Assembly: GCF_900156895.1 (NCBI RefSeq)
Contig: NZ_FTPD01000015.1
Coordinates: forward strand, 124,001-188,000
Direction of reading: 5' to 3'
Origin: Mesorhizobium prunaredense
GTDB taxonomy: Bacteria; Pseudomonadota; Alphaproteobacteria; Rhizobiales; Rhizobiaceae
DNA: 64,000 bases
Shown here piece after piece: positions 17,264 through 25,096 of this stretch (positions are counted from its first letter, which is position 1; every line of letters starts with the position of its first letter). The position numbers were made by a program, and so were the translations under genes. The notes under the pieces are model-generated. The model had not been told where the DNA came from. It worked only from the letters and a program-made list of their open reading frames with translations, and searched no databases.

Positions 17264-18360
17264 GAGCTGCGCGCTTCTACGCCAAAGGCGACGTCCGAGT
17301 TGAGGAACTTCCGGATCCGGTCCACCTGCAGCCGGACGAAGTTCTTGTCCGCAACAGGTTGTGCGGCATTTGCGGCACCGATCTGCACGAGTTTGCCGAC
17401 GGACCCCACTTCATATCTTCTCAGCCCAACCCTTTCTCAGGGGCCTCAATTCCGCAGATTCTCGGCCACGAGTTCAGCGGTGAAATCGCGGCCGTTGGGA
17501 GCGACGTGTCCCACCTGAAGCTGGGAGACCGCGTGGCGATCCAGCCGCACATGGGCCCGGCCGATGGTTACTTCGGCGTCCGCGGCCTGCATTTCCTTGG
17601 CACCCGCGGGGCCGCGACTGGCCTGACATGGAATTGGGGCGGGTTTGCGGATTTCGCGGTCATGAAGGCCTCCGCGACCCTCAAAATGCCTGACACCCTG
17701 ACTTTTGAACAGGGAGCGATGGTGGAGCCGGCGGCTGTCGCGGTGACAGCAGTTGACCGCAGCGGGCTTGAACCGGGCGGATCGATCCTGATCACTGGTG
17801 GCGGCCCGATCGGGGCGCTTACGGTCATGGCCGCCGACGCTGCTGGCGCCGGCAAGATCTTCCTCAGCGAACCCAATGCGGCCCGCCGCAAGCGCATCGA
17901 GTCGTTGGGCATTTCGGTCATCACGATCGACCCTGCCAAGACGCCGCTTGCAGACTTCATTCGAGAGCACACATTCGAGCGCCTCGGATGCGATTCAGCT
18001 GTCGAGTGCGCGGGCAACCCGCGAGCCATTGCCGACTGCATCAAGTCTGTGCGCTCGCAGGCAACGGTGGTACTGGTCGGCCTCACCAACGCCAAGGCTG
18101 AGTTCTCACCTTTTGACCTGATTACGCGCGATATTCGACTGCAGGGGTCGCTCTGCTACCCGACGACACTATGGCCGCGGGTTTACGCAATGATCGAAAG
18201 CGGCCGTTTGCCTGCCGAACGCCTAATCGATGACACGATCGCCTTAGACGACATTGTCGAGAAGGGATTCAAGCCGTTGCTGGATCCGAGCGGGACCAAA
18301 ATGAAGATCTTGGTCGAGCTGGGCTCCGTCGAACACCTTCGAATGGAATTACCCCGGTGA
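17260..18360 (+). CDS. Zinc-dependent medium-chain alcohol dehydrogenase (butanediol/sorbitol dehydrogenase-like)
   Basis: This is a 366-residue MDR enzyme. Catalytic zinc ligands are visible as Cys in RLCGICGTDLHEF, the His-Glu pair in GHEFSGEIAAVG, and Glu in AMVEPAAVAV. The NAD-binding loop is ITGGGPIGALTVMAA. The four-Cys structural zinc loop of typical sorbitol or threonine dehydrogenases is missing between GDRVAIQPHMG and GLHFLGTRG, which is unusual. The GTG start at 17260 has AAAAGGAG upstream and overlaps the MFS stop. It is the last gene of the 12.7-18.4 kb operon and presumably oxidises a secondary alcohol, possibly cyclic. Confidence 0.87.
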   Translation: MRAARFYAKGDVRVEELPDPVHLQPDEVLVRNRLCGICGTDLHEFADGPHFISSQPNPFSGASIPQILGHEFSGEIAAVGSDVSHLKLGDRVAIQPHMGPADGYFGVRGLHFLGTRGAATGLTWNWGGFADFAVMKASATLKMPDTLTFEQGAMVEPAAVAVTAVDRSGLEPGGSILITGGGPIGALTVMAADAAGAGKIFLSEPNAARRKRIESLGISVITIDPAKTPLADFIREHTFERLGCDSAVECAGNPRAIADCIKSVRSQATVVLVGLTNAKAEFSPFDLITRDIRLQGSLCYPTTLWPRVYAMIESGRLPAERLIDDTIALDDIVEKGFKPLLDPSGTKMKILVELGSVEHLRMELPR

Positions 18361-18726
18361 TCTCGGGGCAAGCAAAGGGGATAGCTTCTAGCAAAGGCTT
18401 TATTCTCGATGGAAGTACTTAGCGGCGCTTGCAAGCGACCGCGCCCTCATCGCCCCGTACATCCCGCAGCGCGGTTTAGATCTCACGCGTTAGATCGGCG
18501 CCAATGGATGATATCGGCAGTAGCCGCCGCCGCCTCGCGGCCCTTGTTGAGTTCATCGGTCGCGGAACGCGCCTTTGCATGAGCAAGATCGAGCACAGGC
18601 AATTTTGGCGGGAGGCTCAGCAGCGGTTCGATGAACGCAACGGCACCGCGACGATGAGCGCTGTTCGCGCCGGCTTCTTGTTGCCGAGCCCTGTTCACGC
18701 TCAGAGCTGAGAAGGTACCGTCAGCC
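18361..18726. other. Intergenic region, no supported gene
   Basis: These 366 bases lie between the convergent alcohol dehydrogenase and TetR genes. They contain only short unsupported open frames on both strands (18483-18698 minus, 18504-18710 plus) with no family resemblance. The right end holds the hairpin at 18718-18740. Confidence 0.4.
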
Positions 18727-18740
18727 CTACGGGCTGACGG
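18718..18740 (-). terminator. Hairpin straddling the TetR stop codon
   Basis: A perfect ten-base stem (CCGTCAGCCC / GGGCTGACGG) with a three-base loop lies exactly over the stop codon of the TetR gene. There is no strong T-tract (TACCTTCTC follows on the minus strand), so it is a probable but weak terminator, or an mRNA 3'-end stabiliser. The symmetric stem would also serve the convergent operon. Confidence 0.55.
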
Positions 18741-19353
18741 GCCACGCGTTCATCGCAATGCTCACGATCTGAAGAAGGCGGTCGAGCGTCGCGCCGTCAC
18801 GCGCCTGGACCGCCAAGCCGCGCGACAGCGCGCTGTAGTAGGCTGCGAGGGCATCGACATCGGTCGCGGCCGAAACATCCCCCTCTTCAATACCCTTGCG
18901 GAGTCTTGCCGCCATCGCCTCCTGAGCGTTCCTGCGGTGACCTGTCATCGTCGCGCGCAAGCCTGCGAGACTGGGAGCCACATGCGTGCCGGCCAGCGAG
19001 ATCATGCAGCCGCTGGGATGATCGGCGCTCGAGAATTCCCGCGCGGCCGCCTCCAGGAGGTTGCGGAAGGCGGATTTCGTATCGGTCTCCTCGGAGAGCA
19101 CGCCTCGAAACAATTCGCCTGACGTCGCGAGATACGCCTCCACCGCTTCGCGATAGAGCTGCTCCTTGCTGCCGAAGCTGTTGTAGAAGCTTGACGGGCT
19201 TAGCCTCATCGTCGCGATGAGGTCGTCAAAGGACGTACCTTCATAGCCCCGCTCCCAGAACAGATGCAGCGCTCGCTGCAACGCGGCCTTACGATCGAAG
19301 GATCTTGGTCGGCCCGGACCGCGCCGGGGCTCTTCCTCTATTTTTGTCGCCAT
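18727..19353 (-). CDS. TetR/AcrR-family transcriptional regulator
   Basis: This is a 208-residue one-component repressor. The helix-turn-helix is in ALHLFWERGYEGTSFDDLI and LSPSSFYNSFGSKEQLYREAV (residues about 27-68), preceded by the basic RRGPGRPRSFDR arm. The C-terminal ligand domain resembles YjdC/LmrA-type regulators, with DHPSGCMISLAGTH in the pocket region. It diverges from the EthD-domain gene, and a GGAGC-N4-GCTCC inverted repeat lies in the spacer, so I infer autoregulation and control of the EthD gene. Confidence 0.9.
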   Translation of the reverse strand: MATKIEEEPRRGPGRPRSFDRKAALQRALHLFWERGYEGTSFDDLIATMRLSPSSFYNSFGSKEQLYREAVEAYLATSGELFRGVLSEETDTKSAFRNLLEAAAREFSSADHPSGCMISLAGTHVAPSLAGLRATMTGHRRNAQEAMAARLRKGIEEGDVSAATDVDALAAYYSALSRGLAVQARDGATLDRLLQIVSIAMNAWPVSP

Positions 19354-19403
19354 CGCTCCAAAACCTCTTGATCAAGCTCCCGCTTCCTCCTACTTCTATT
19401 ATA

Positions 19404-19417
19404 GGAGCGGATGCTCC
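19404..19417. promoter_or_regulatory. Candidate TetR operator
   Basis: A perfect inverted repeat GGAGC-GGAT-GCTCC sits in AT-rich flanks between the divergent TetR and EthD genes, 51 bases from each start (tetR at 19353, EthD gene at 19468). Size and position suit a TetR-family operator. Confidence 0.55.
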
Positions 19418-19467
19418 AATATTGTAGCCCGAAGCTGCGATGACCCTGACGCCACGAGGATGAGTCG

Positions 19468-19815
19468 ATGATCAAGCTGAGTCTGTTCCTGACGCGCCGC
19501 CCGGACCTCTCGTTTGAGGAGTTCAGCGACTACTGGATGAACATCCACTGGCCGCTGGTGAAGACTGTGCCAGAGATCACCGAGAACGCCATCCGCTACG
19601 TGCAGCAGCACAATATTGGCGCCGTGCCCGGTCCCGTGACGCCAGCCCCCTTTGATGGCGTCGCCGAAGCCTGGTTTCCTGACATGGCCGCGGTCGGCCG
19701 GGTCATGGGATCGGACGGTTGGGCGAACGTCGTGATGAAGGACGATCCGAACTTCCTCGACGTTTCCAAAACGCTGGTGATGTTTTCGGAGGAGAAGGTC
19801 GACTTCAAGGCCTGA
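19468..19815 (+). CDS. EthD-domain protein
   Basis: This is a 115-residue dimeric A/B barrel of the EthD family. IKLSLFLTRRPDLSFEEFSDYW and MNIHWPLVKTVPEI carry the conserved His/Tyr pair of the family. Family members include decarboxylases and dehydratases of polyketide and aromatic pathways and the accessory protein of ethyl tert-butyl ether degradation. It is monocistronic, divergent from the TetR gene and probably controlled by it. With the Dabb and YciI proteins at 12.7-13.3 kb it is the third small A/B-barrel protein in this catabolic block. Reaction unknown. Confidence 0.85.
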   Translation: MIKLSLFLTRRPDLSFEEFSDYWMNIHWPLVKTVPEITENAIRYVQQHNIGAVPGPVTPAPFDGVAEAWFPDMAAVGRVMGSDGWANVVMKDDPNFLDVSKTLVMFSEEKVDFKA

Positions 19816-20088
19816 TCTGCGAGAACAACGGGCGGTCTGAGCCACTGTTGCCTCTTTCCGAGCCCGGGGCGGTGGCTGGCAATCGCGCGATGGGATCAAC
19901 AAGCGTCTCGCTGCAGCCCCGACGTCGCTTCACGTGAACTGTCTCGCGGCCTGGGCCACGCAATCGCCGCCACCTTCATCTTCTGGATCAATCAATGAGT
20001 GCTGAGCCTAGGCGTTTAGCTGCCGGACCTGCGGTCGCCGACGCCGCCGCGCGACTGTGCCCTTTGAACTAAGCCGCGAGCGAGGGTT

Positions 20089-20928
20089 CTACAGTCGCTT
20101 CAGGACGAAGTCGAACTTAGCTTTCCACTTGGTCGTCGCGTCGACGAGCGGCTCGAAGGCGACAATCAACATGTCCTTCACCCCAAACACGGAATCCGAC
20201 TCCAGGTACGGGTCTCCCGCGACGAAGATGTGTGTGCAGAGGCGATCGTAGCCGTTCGCGCCAACCAGGAAATGCACGTGCGCAGGGCGGAAAGGATGAC
20301 GTTCGAGCTGTTCGAGCATTTGCCCCACGGGTCCGTCATTTGGAATGGGGTAAGAAGTCGGCTTGATCCCGACAAAGCTGTATCGACCGTCAACGCCAGC
20401 TCTGAAGATGCCACGGTTGTTGAACGGCGGCTGTATGTCAGGCTGCTGAACGTCGTAGAAGCCTTCGTCGTTGTCTGACCAAACGTCGACATAGGCGTTG
20501 TCGATTGGATTGCCGTCAAGGTCGAGGACGCGGCCCTCGTAAAGACAAAGCTCACCTTTGCCATCGAGGTTGATGTTGTCACCCATCTGCCGTTCGGGCG
20601 ACCCGTCGACGTGGAATGGTCCAAACACCGTGTTCTCCGTGGCACCGGTGGGACGCCGATGGTTGATCGCGTCCACCAGCATCGAAACACCGAGCACGTC
20701 CGAAAGCAGGATAAATTCCTGCCGCGTGTCGCTGCACATCTGCCCAGTACGGGTCAGAAACGCGATTGCAATCTCCCACTCTGCCTCGGTAAGTTCGACA
20801 TCGCGAATGAAACCATGGAGGTGATTGATCAGCGACTCCATAACGGTACGAAGACGAGCATTCGTTCCATCGCCCATCCTCGCGAGGACCGTTTCGACCG
20901 AGTTCTGTTCATTAAGGTACTTTGACAA
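20089..20928 (-). CDS. Intradiol ring-cleavage dioxygenase, hydroxyquinol 1,2-dioxygenase type
   Basis: This 279-residue non-haem Fe(III) dioxygenase cleaves catechol- or hydroxyquinol-type rings between the hydroxyls. All four iron ligands are present at family spacing: Tyr158 (GFYDVQ), Tyr193 (TSYPIPNDGP), His217 and His219 (RPAHVHF). The N-terminal helical dimerisation domain (LTEAEWEIAIAFLTRTGQMC) and RQEFILLSDVLGVSMLVDA with ENTVFGPFHV resemble hydroxyquinol 1,2-dioxygenases more than catechol enzymes. A maleylacetate reductase nearby supports hydroxyquinol as substrate, since catechol cleavage would need muconate cycloisomerase. It is the last gene after the CUT2 transporter on the same strand, 53 bases after the ATPase. 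Confidence 0.87.
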   Translation of the reverse strand: MSKYLNEQNSVETVLARMGDGTNARLRTVMESLINHLHGFIRDVELTEAEWEIAIAFLTRTGQMCSDTRQEFILLSDVLGVSMLVDAINHRRPTGATENTVFGPFHVDGSPERQMGDNINLDGKGELCLYEGRVLDLDGNPIDNAYVDVWSDNDEGFYDVQQPDIQPPFNNRGIFRAGVDGRYSFVGIKPTSYPIPNDGPVGQMLEQLERHPFRPAHVHFLVGANGYDRLCTHIFVAGDPYLESDSVFGVKDMLIVAFEPLVDATTKWKAKFDFVLKRL

Positions 20929-20981
20929 TTCGACCTCCTCTCGGACGGGCTCCCAATTCGGGCCGCCCTCCGACGCGATCC

Positions 20982-21761
20982 CTAGATCGTTTTTCCGAGC
21001 GACGCTTCGAGCTGGGCGAGTTCCTGCCCACCGGCCATCAAACTTTGCAGTTCTTCTGATGAGATATGCCCACGATCGGCCGTGCCAAGCGTCTTGCCGC
21101 GGTTGAGAACGGTAAACCGGTCTCCGACCGCCATCGCGTGCCGGACATTGTGGGTGATGAACACGACGCCGATGCCCTTCTTGCGTACCCGGTCGATTGT
21201 CGTCAGCACATTGGCGGTCTGGCGCACCCCAAGCGCCGAGGTCGGCTCATCGAGAATGAGTACCTTGGCGCCGAAATAGACGGCACGCGCGATCGCGACG
21301 GTCTGTCGCTCGCCTCCCGACAGAGTGCCCACCGCCTGACCCGGCTCTCGCAAATTGATACCCATTTGCTTCATCTGCTCGAGTGTGATGGCATCGGCCT
21401 TCTTGAAATCCAGCCAGCGTAAGGGTCCGAAGCCGGCCTCTGGCTCGCGGCCGAGCCAGAAATTCCGGCTGACGCTCATCAGCGGGATCATGGCAAGGTC
21501 CTGATAGACGGTGGCGATACCGGCAGCGAGCGCCTCGCGAGGGCTTGTGAAATGAACGGTGTCGCCCGCTATCCTCATCTCGCCACCAGTCGGGGTGTGG
21601 GCTCCCGACATCGTCTTGATGAACGTCGACTTACCGGCGCCGTTGTCACCGAGCAGGCAGTGACATTCACCCGGCATGACGCTGAACGACACGCCGGACA
21701 GGGCGATGATGCGGCCAAAGTGCTTCTGGATGTTGATCATTTCCAGGATTGGCGTGGTCAT
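20982..21761 (-). CDS. CUT2-type sugar ABC transporter ATP-binding protein
   Basis: This single-domain ABC ATPase of 259 residues has Walker A GDNGAGKST, signature LSGGERQTVAIARA, Walker B VLILDEPTSALG and the switch His in VVFITHNVRHAM. It resembles the short FrcA-type ATPases of simple sugar (CUT2) importers in rhizobia rather than the duplicated RbsA type. The ATG at 21761 has GAGAGGTG upstream and overlaps the permease stop by one base (TGATG). It energises import with the permease and binding protein upstream. Confidence 0.9.
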   Translation of the reverse strand: MTTPILEMINIQKHFGRIIALSGVSFSVMPGECHCLLGDNGAGKSTFIKTMSGAHTPTGGEMRIAGDTVHFTSPREALAAGIATVYQDLAMIPLMSVSRNFWLGREPEAGFGPLRWLDFKKADAITLEQMKQMGINLREPGQAVGTLSGGERQTVAIARAVYFGAKVLILDEPTSALGVRQTANVLTTIDRVRKKGIGVVFITHNVRHAMAVGDRFTVLNRGKTLGTADRGHISSEELQSLMAGGQELAQLEASLGKTI

Positions 21762-22873
21762 CACCTCTCTCCAGTGATTGAGCGGCGGATGTACGTGTTG
21801 GCCACAACTGCGCCGAGAAGGATTGTGCCAAGGAACACTCGGAAGAGTGAGCTCTCGACGTTGGTGAAGAACAGACCCTGCTGGACCACACCGAAAATAA
21901 CGGCACCCAGAGCGGCACCCACCACAGACCCATAGCCACCGGTCAGCAGCGCACCACCGATGACGACACAAATGATCGCCTCGAATTCCTTCATAATGCC
22001 GCGATCGGACGCAGCCGACCCGAACTCGATCGCTTGGGAGATGCCGAGGAGCGCTGCGCATATTGCGGCAACGATAAACATCAGTACCTTCACTCGAGCC
22101 ACGGGAACCCCGACGTTGCGGGCAGCCTGCGGGTCACCGCCGGCAGCGTAAATCCAGTTGCCGAACTTGGTACGGGTCAGAACCCACTGCCCGACGATCA
22201 CCAGGCCGATGGCCCAAAGTATCAGCATGGGAATGCCATCGACGATCGGTTGCCCTGCCCGCGTACCTCGGGTGTACGTTTCGATGATGCCCTGCTGACC
22301 CAGCCATGTGAACAGGCCTGTGAACGCTTTACCTCCGAAGAGCCAGGCGATGGGGTCGCCCGCTGCCGCATCACCGATACCCGATACGACCGGCTGTTTG
22401 TTGAAGGTGATCGCACTCCAGATCGTCGCGCCGCGAAGGATGAACATGAAGGCCAGCGTCACGACAAAAGACGGAAGACCCGTGCGAATGACGAGTACGC
22501 CGTTGATGGTGCCAATCAAGGCACAGACTACAAAGGTCAGCAGGATCGCTACCCAGACTGGAATGCCAACGTGGATGACCAGCAATCCGAACACCATGCC
22601 GGAAAAGCCCGCCATGGACCCGAGCGACAGATCGAACTCGCCTGCGATCATCAGCAGCGACACGCCCACGGCCAGCACGATGAACTGCGCCGAAACGGTG
22701 CTCCAGTTAATGACACCGTCCAGGGCGAACATCTGGGTGCCGCCGGCGAGAATGAGGAAGAAAGCGAACACGGCTGCCGTGCCGCCAATTGCTCCAAGCT
22801 CCGGGCGAACGAGCGCTCGACGCAGGAGTGAGTTCCGCTTGAGGCGATCGTCGGTGCTAGTTGTGGACGTCAT
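21761..22873 (-). CDS. CUT2-type sugar ABC transporter permease
   Basis: This is a 370-residue inner-membrane permease of the RbsC/FrcC/inositol class (branched-chain permease fold) with about ten hydrophobic helices. The motif GEFDLSLGSMAGFSG and the closing GGYGSVVGAALGAVIFGVVQ are characteristic. A segment with a periplasmic loop around TWLGQQGIIETYTRGTRAG is longer than in RbsC, as in the Frc proteins. It is translationally coupled to the ATPase gene and separated from the binding-protein gene by a strong hairpin. Confidence 0.9.
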   Translation of the reverse strand: MTSTTSTDDRLKRNSLLRRALVRPELGAIGGTAAVFAFFLILAGGTQMFALDGVINWSTVSAQFIVLAVGVSLLMIAGEFDLSLGSMAGFSGMVFGLLVIHVGIPVWVAILLTFVVCALIGTINGVLVIRTGLPSFVVTLAFMFILRGATIWSAITFNKQPVVSGIGDAAAGDPIAWLFGGKAFTGLFTWLGQQGIIETYTRGTRAGQPIVDGIPMLILWAIGLVIVGQWVLTRTKFGNWIYAAGGDPQAARNVGVPVARVKVLMFIVAAICAALLGISQAIEFGSAASDRGIMKEFEAIICVVIGGALLTGGYGSVVGAALGAVIFGVVQQGLFFTNVESSLFRVFLGTILLGAVVANTYIRRSITGER

Positions 22874-22910
22874 CTGATCTTGCCCGCAAAAGGGATCTGT
22901 AAGAAAGGAA

Positions 22911-22937
22911 GGGCGGAAGCGCAGGTCGCTTCCGCCC
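22911..22937 (-). terminator. Hairpin between binding-protein and permease genes
   Basis: An eleven-base perfect stem (GGGCGGAAGCG / CGCTTCCGCCC) with a five-base loop lies 18 bases after the binding-protein stop and 38 bases before the permease start. On the minus strand it is followed by the pyrimidine-rich CTTCCTTTCTTAC. Such hairpins usually allow partial termination or protect the upstream mRNA so that the binding protein is made in excess. Confidence 0.7.
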
Positions 22938-22954
22938 CCCGGGAGGCGAGGCGC

Positions 22955-23908
22955 TTACCGGTACTTGCCGGCCAGCGACTCGACGAGAGTAAGGTTGTCC
23001 TTCGTGACGAACCCTGGCCCCGAAAGCACCGAATTGGCCTGCAGCACGCCATAGCGGAGATCATTGGTCAGCGTGATGACCGGCAGGTAGCCCTGCAGGA
23101 AAGGCTGCTGGTCGATGGCGAAGTTGATGACGCCATCTTTGATCGCCTGCGAAATGTCGGGATTGAGATCGAAGGTCGCGAAGTAGATGTCGCCCGCCAT
23201 CCCATTGTCTTTCAGCGCTTTGATCGTCGGAATCGCCGTCATGGGGCCGAGGGTCAAAACGGCGCCCGTATCCTGATGGCTCGAAAGGTAAGCCTTCACT
23301 CGGTTGGCGATTTCCGCTGCGTCGGTACCGGAATCGATCATCTGCTCGCCCAGAGGCACGCCCAGACCTTCCGCGAAGCCTTCACAGCGCTGCTGCCCCG
23401 CCACATTGGGGAACAAGCTGTTCACGCAGAGGAACGACTTCATGCCTTCGGCTTTTGCTCGTTCACCGGCGCCCTTGCCGGCTTCATATTCAGGCTGACC
23501 GACGTGGAGCAGAGCACCGAGTTTTTTGGATTCCTCTGCCGTGCCCGTGTTCATCGTCACGACAGGGATACCTTGGGCAACCGCGTCCGCGATTGCGCCG
23601 CCCACTGTTTCGAGATCGGGGATCGTAACGATGATCCCGTCTGGCTTCTCGGCGGTCGTCTGCTGGATAATGCGCACCATGTCCGCCAAGTCGCCGGACG
23701 GCGGATTGCGGAACGTGACGGTTGCACCGACTTCCTCTGCAGCCAAGCTGGCGCCGTTCTTGACGGTGTTCCAGAACGTCTCGCTGTCAGGCGAATGGTG
23801 GATAAGGACGTATTTCTCGTCGGCAGCGCTTGCTGACTGTACGACGCCCATTGCGGCTGTTGCGGCGAGACTCGTCAACAGCATCGCCTTAAACGATAGG
23901 TTTTTCAT
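22955..23908 (-). CDS. Periplasmic sugar-type substrate-binding protein (CUT2)
   Basis: This is a type I periplasmic binding protein of 317 residues. A Sec signal peptide (MKNLSFKAMLLTSLAATAAM, cleavage near SASA-ADEK) is followed by KYVLIHHSPDSETFWNTVKN, matching ribose/inositol-class proteins. The hinge motifs PDGIIVTIPD and GIPVVTMNTG are standard. The ATG at 23908 has GGAGGAGCAG upstream, so I rejected the longer form. It is the first gene of an operon with permease, ATPase and the ring-cleavage dioxygenase, suggesting the imported ligand feeds that enzyme's pathway. The ligand is unknown; a cyclitol, sugar or aromatic glycoside are options. Confidence 0.9.
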   Translation of the reverse strand: MKNLSFKAMLLTSLAATAAMGVVQSASAADEKYVLIHHSPDSETFWNTVKNGASLAAEEVGATVTFRNPPSGDLADMVRIIQQTTAEKPDGIIVTIPDLETVGGAIADAVAQGIPVVTMNTGTAEESKKLGALLHVGQPEYEAGKGAGERAKAEGMKSFLCVNSLFPNVAGQQRCEGFAEGLGVPLGEQMIDSGTDAAEIANRVKAYLSSHQDTGAVLTLGPMTAIPTIKALKDNGMAGDIYFATFDLNPDISQAIKDGVINFAIDQQPFLQGYLPVITLTNDLRYGVLQANSVLSGPGFVTKDNLTLVESLAGKYR

Positions 23909-24232
23909 CTGCTCCTCCATGTTGGTGACTGTCGCTCTACTGGCGCAATTGGGTTCTCCGCCTTGCGCCACGGTCCCCCTCAACCGCCAGCGTGGGATTT
24001 ATGCAGCTATCTTGTCGTGGGATGAACTGGGGCCGGCACAAAACACTATTGCAGATCACGCAATAATTGCCGGCAGAACGCCGTCCGCATCACGACCAAG
24101 GCAAAGTCGGCATGAATTGGGCCATGGACGCGACGTCGCCTTTCACAATGAGACTAGCCAGGCTCGCGGCGACAAACCAAAGGCGACGATGATCTTCGCA
24201 TCTAAGCCACATCTAAGCCCAAGCCCCCAGAG
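23909..24232. other. Promoter-bearing intergenic region upstream of the CUT2/dioxygenase operon
   Basis: These 324 bases contain no gene. They should carry the promoter for the minus-strand transporter operon. The only clear structure is a palindrome at 24060-24070. Confidence 0.4.
24060..24070. promoter_or_regulatory. Palindrome, possible operator for the transporter operon
   Basis: The eleven-base palindrome GCAATAATTGC overlaps a second inverted pair (TTGC-N7-GCAA, 24049-24063), about 150 bases upstream of the binding-protein start. It is the most symmetric site in the spacer; the cognate regulator is unknown. Confidence 0.35.
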
Positions 24233-25003
24233 ATGGGAGCGGAGTGCTCTATTGACGCGGACAGCCCTCCCTCGAAGGCTTCGTCCGGATCGGGAAAATC
24301 CACTCTGCTGCGCTGTATCAACCAGCTCGAGGTGATCTCCGCTGGCCGGGTTCGCTTGAGCGGAGTCCTTCAAGGATATCGGGAGATCGATGGCAAGCTG
24401 CACCAACTCTCGCAGCGCCAGGTTTCGGAGCAGCGTCGCAGAACCGGCATGGTGTACTATCGGCGACGGATGATGCCGATTGCATCTTTCATCGTCGTGA
24501 CGCGCCCGCTTACCCCCGAGGAGGTCGAGGCGACCCTGCCCGGCAATCGGAACTACACGAACTCGCTCAACATCGCCAACTACTTCCGGTTGACCCCGGA
24601 CAACCGACTCTTGTTCGGCGGGCGCGCGAAGTTCTCGGCTGCCTCGAACCAGAAGACAGACGTGCGTTCCGGCGAGCTTTTGCGCAAGCAGATGCTCGAT
24701 GTGTTCCCGCAACTGGCCGATGTCGAAATCGACTATTGCTGGGGCGGTCTCGTCGGCTGCACCCAAGACCGCTTTCCGCGCGCCGGCACCGCCGATGGCC
24801 TGATCTACGGCATGGGCTATTCAGGACATGGCGCGCAGCTCTCGACGCTGATCGGAAATGTCCTGGCGGATATTGCAATGGGCCGCACGGATACCAATCC
24901 AATCGGCGGCATGGACTGGAATGCCGTCCCGCTGCATACGGGCAAGCCGTGGTTCCTGCCAATGGTGGGCACCTATTATCGGCTGAAGGATATGCTTGCC
25001 TGA
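24233..25003 (+). pseudogene. Chimeric remnant: ABC ATPase Walker A fragment joined to the C-terminal half of a DAO-family amine oxidase
   Basis: The open frame has 256 codons. Residues about 15-72 (SSGSGKSTLLRCINQLEVIS, then EQRRRTGMVY) are the Walker A to Q-loop part of an amino-acid ABC ATPase (HisP/GlnQ type). From about residue 76 (RRRMMPIASFIVVTRPLTPE) to the end it is the C-terminal 180 residues of a D-amino acid oxidase-family flavoprotein, with LTPDNRLLFGGRAKF, IDYCWGG and GMGYSGHGAQLSTL. It closely parallels the intact oxidase at 37319-38593. Both parts are incomplete: no ABC signature or Walker B, and no FAD-binding GxGxxG. I infer a deletion fusion without enzyme activity; the join is near 24455. 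Confidence 0.8.
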
Positions 25004-25096
25004 TCCCGCCGACAGGCCCCCAAAGCGGCCGACCCGACACCGCCATCTCGGCACGCGTTGAACTAGGACCTGGCCACCTGGTCGCAGGCATGCGGT

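Noticed and set aside
18483..18698. 71-codon minus-strand frame between the alcohol dehydrogenase and TetR genes
   Set aside because: No family resemblance, no ribosome-binding site and no conserved neighbourhood.
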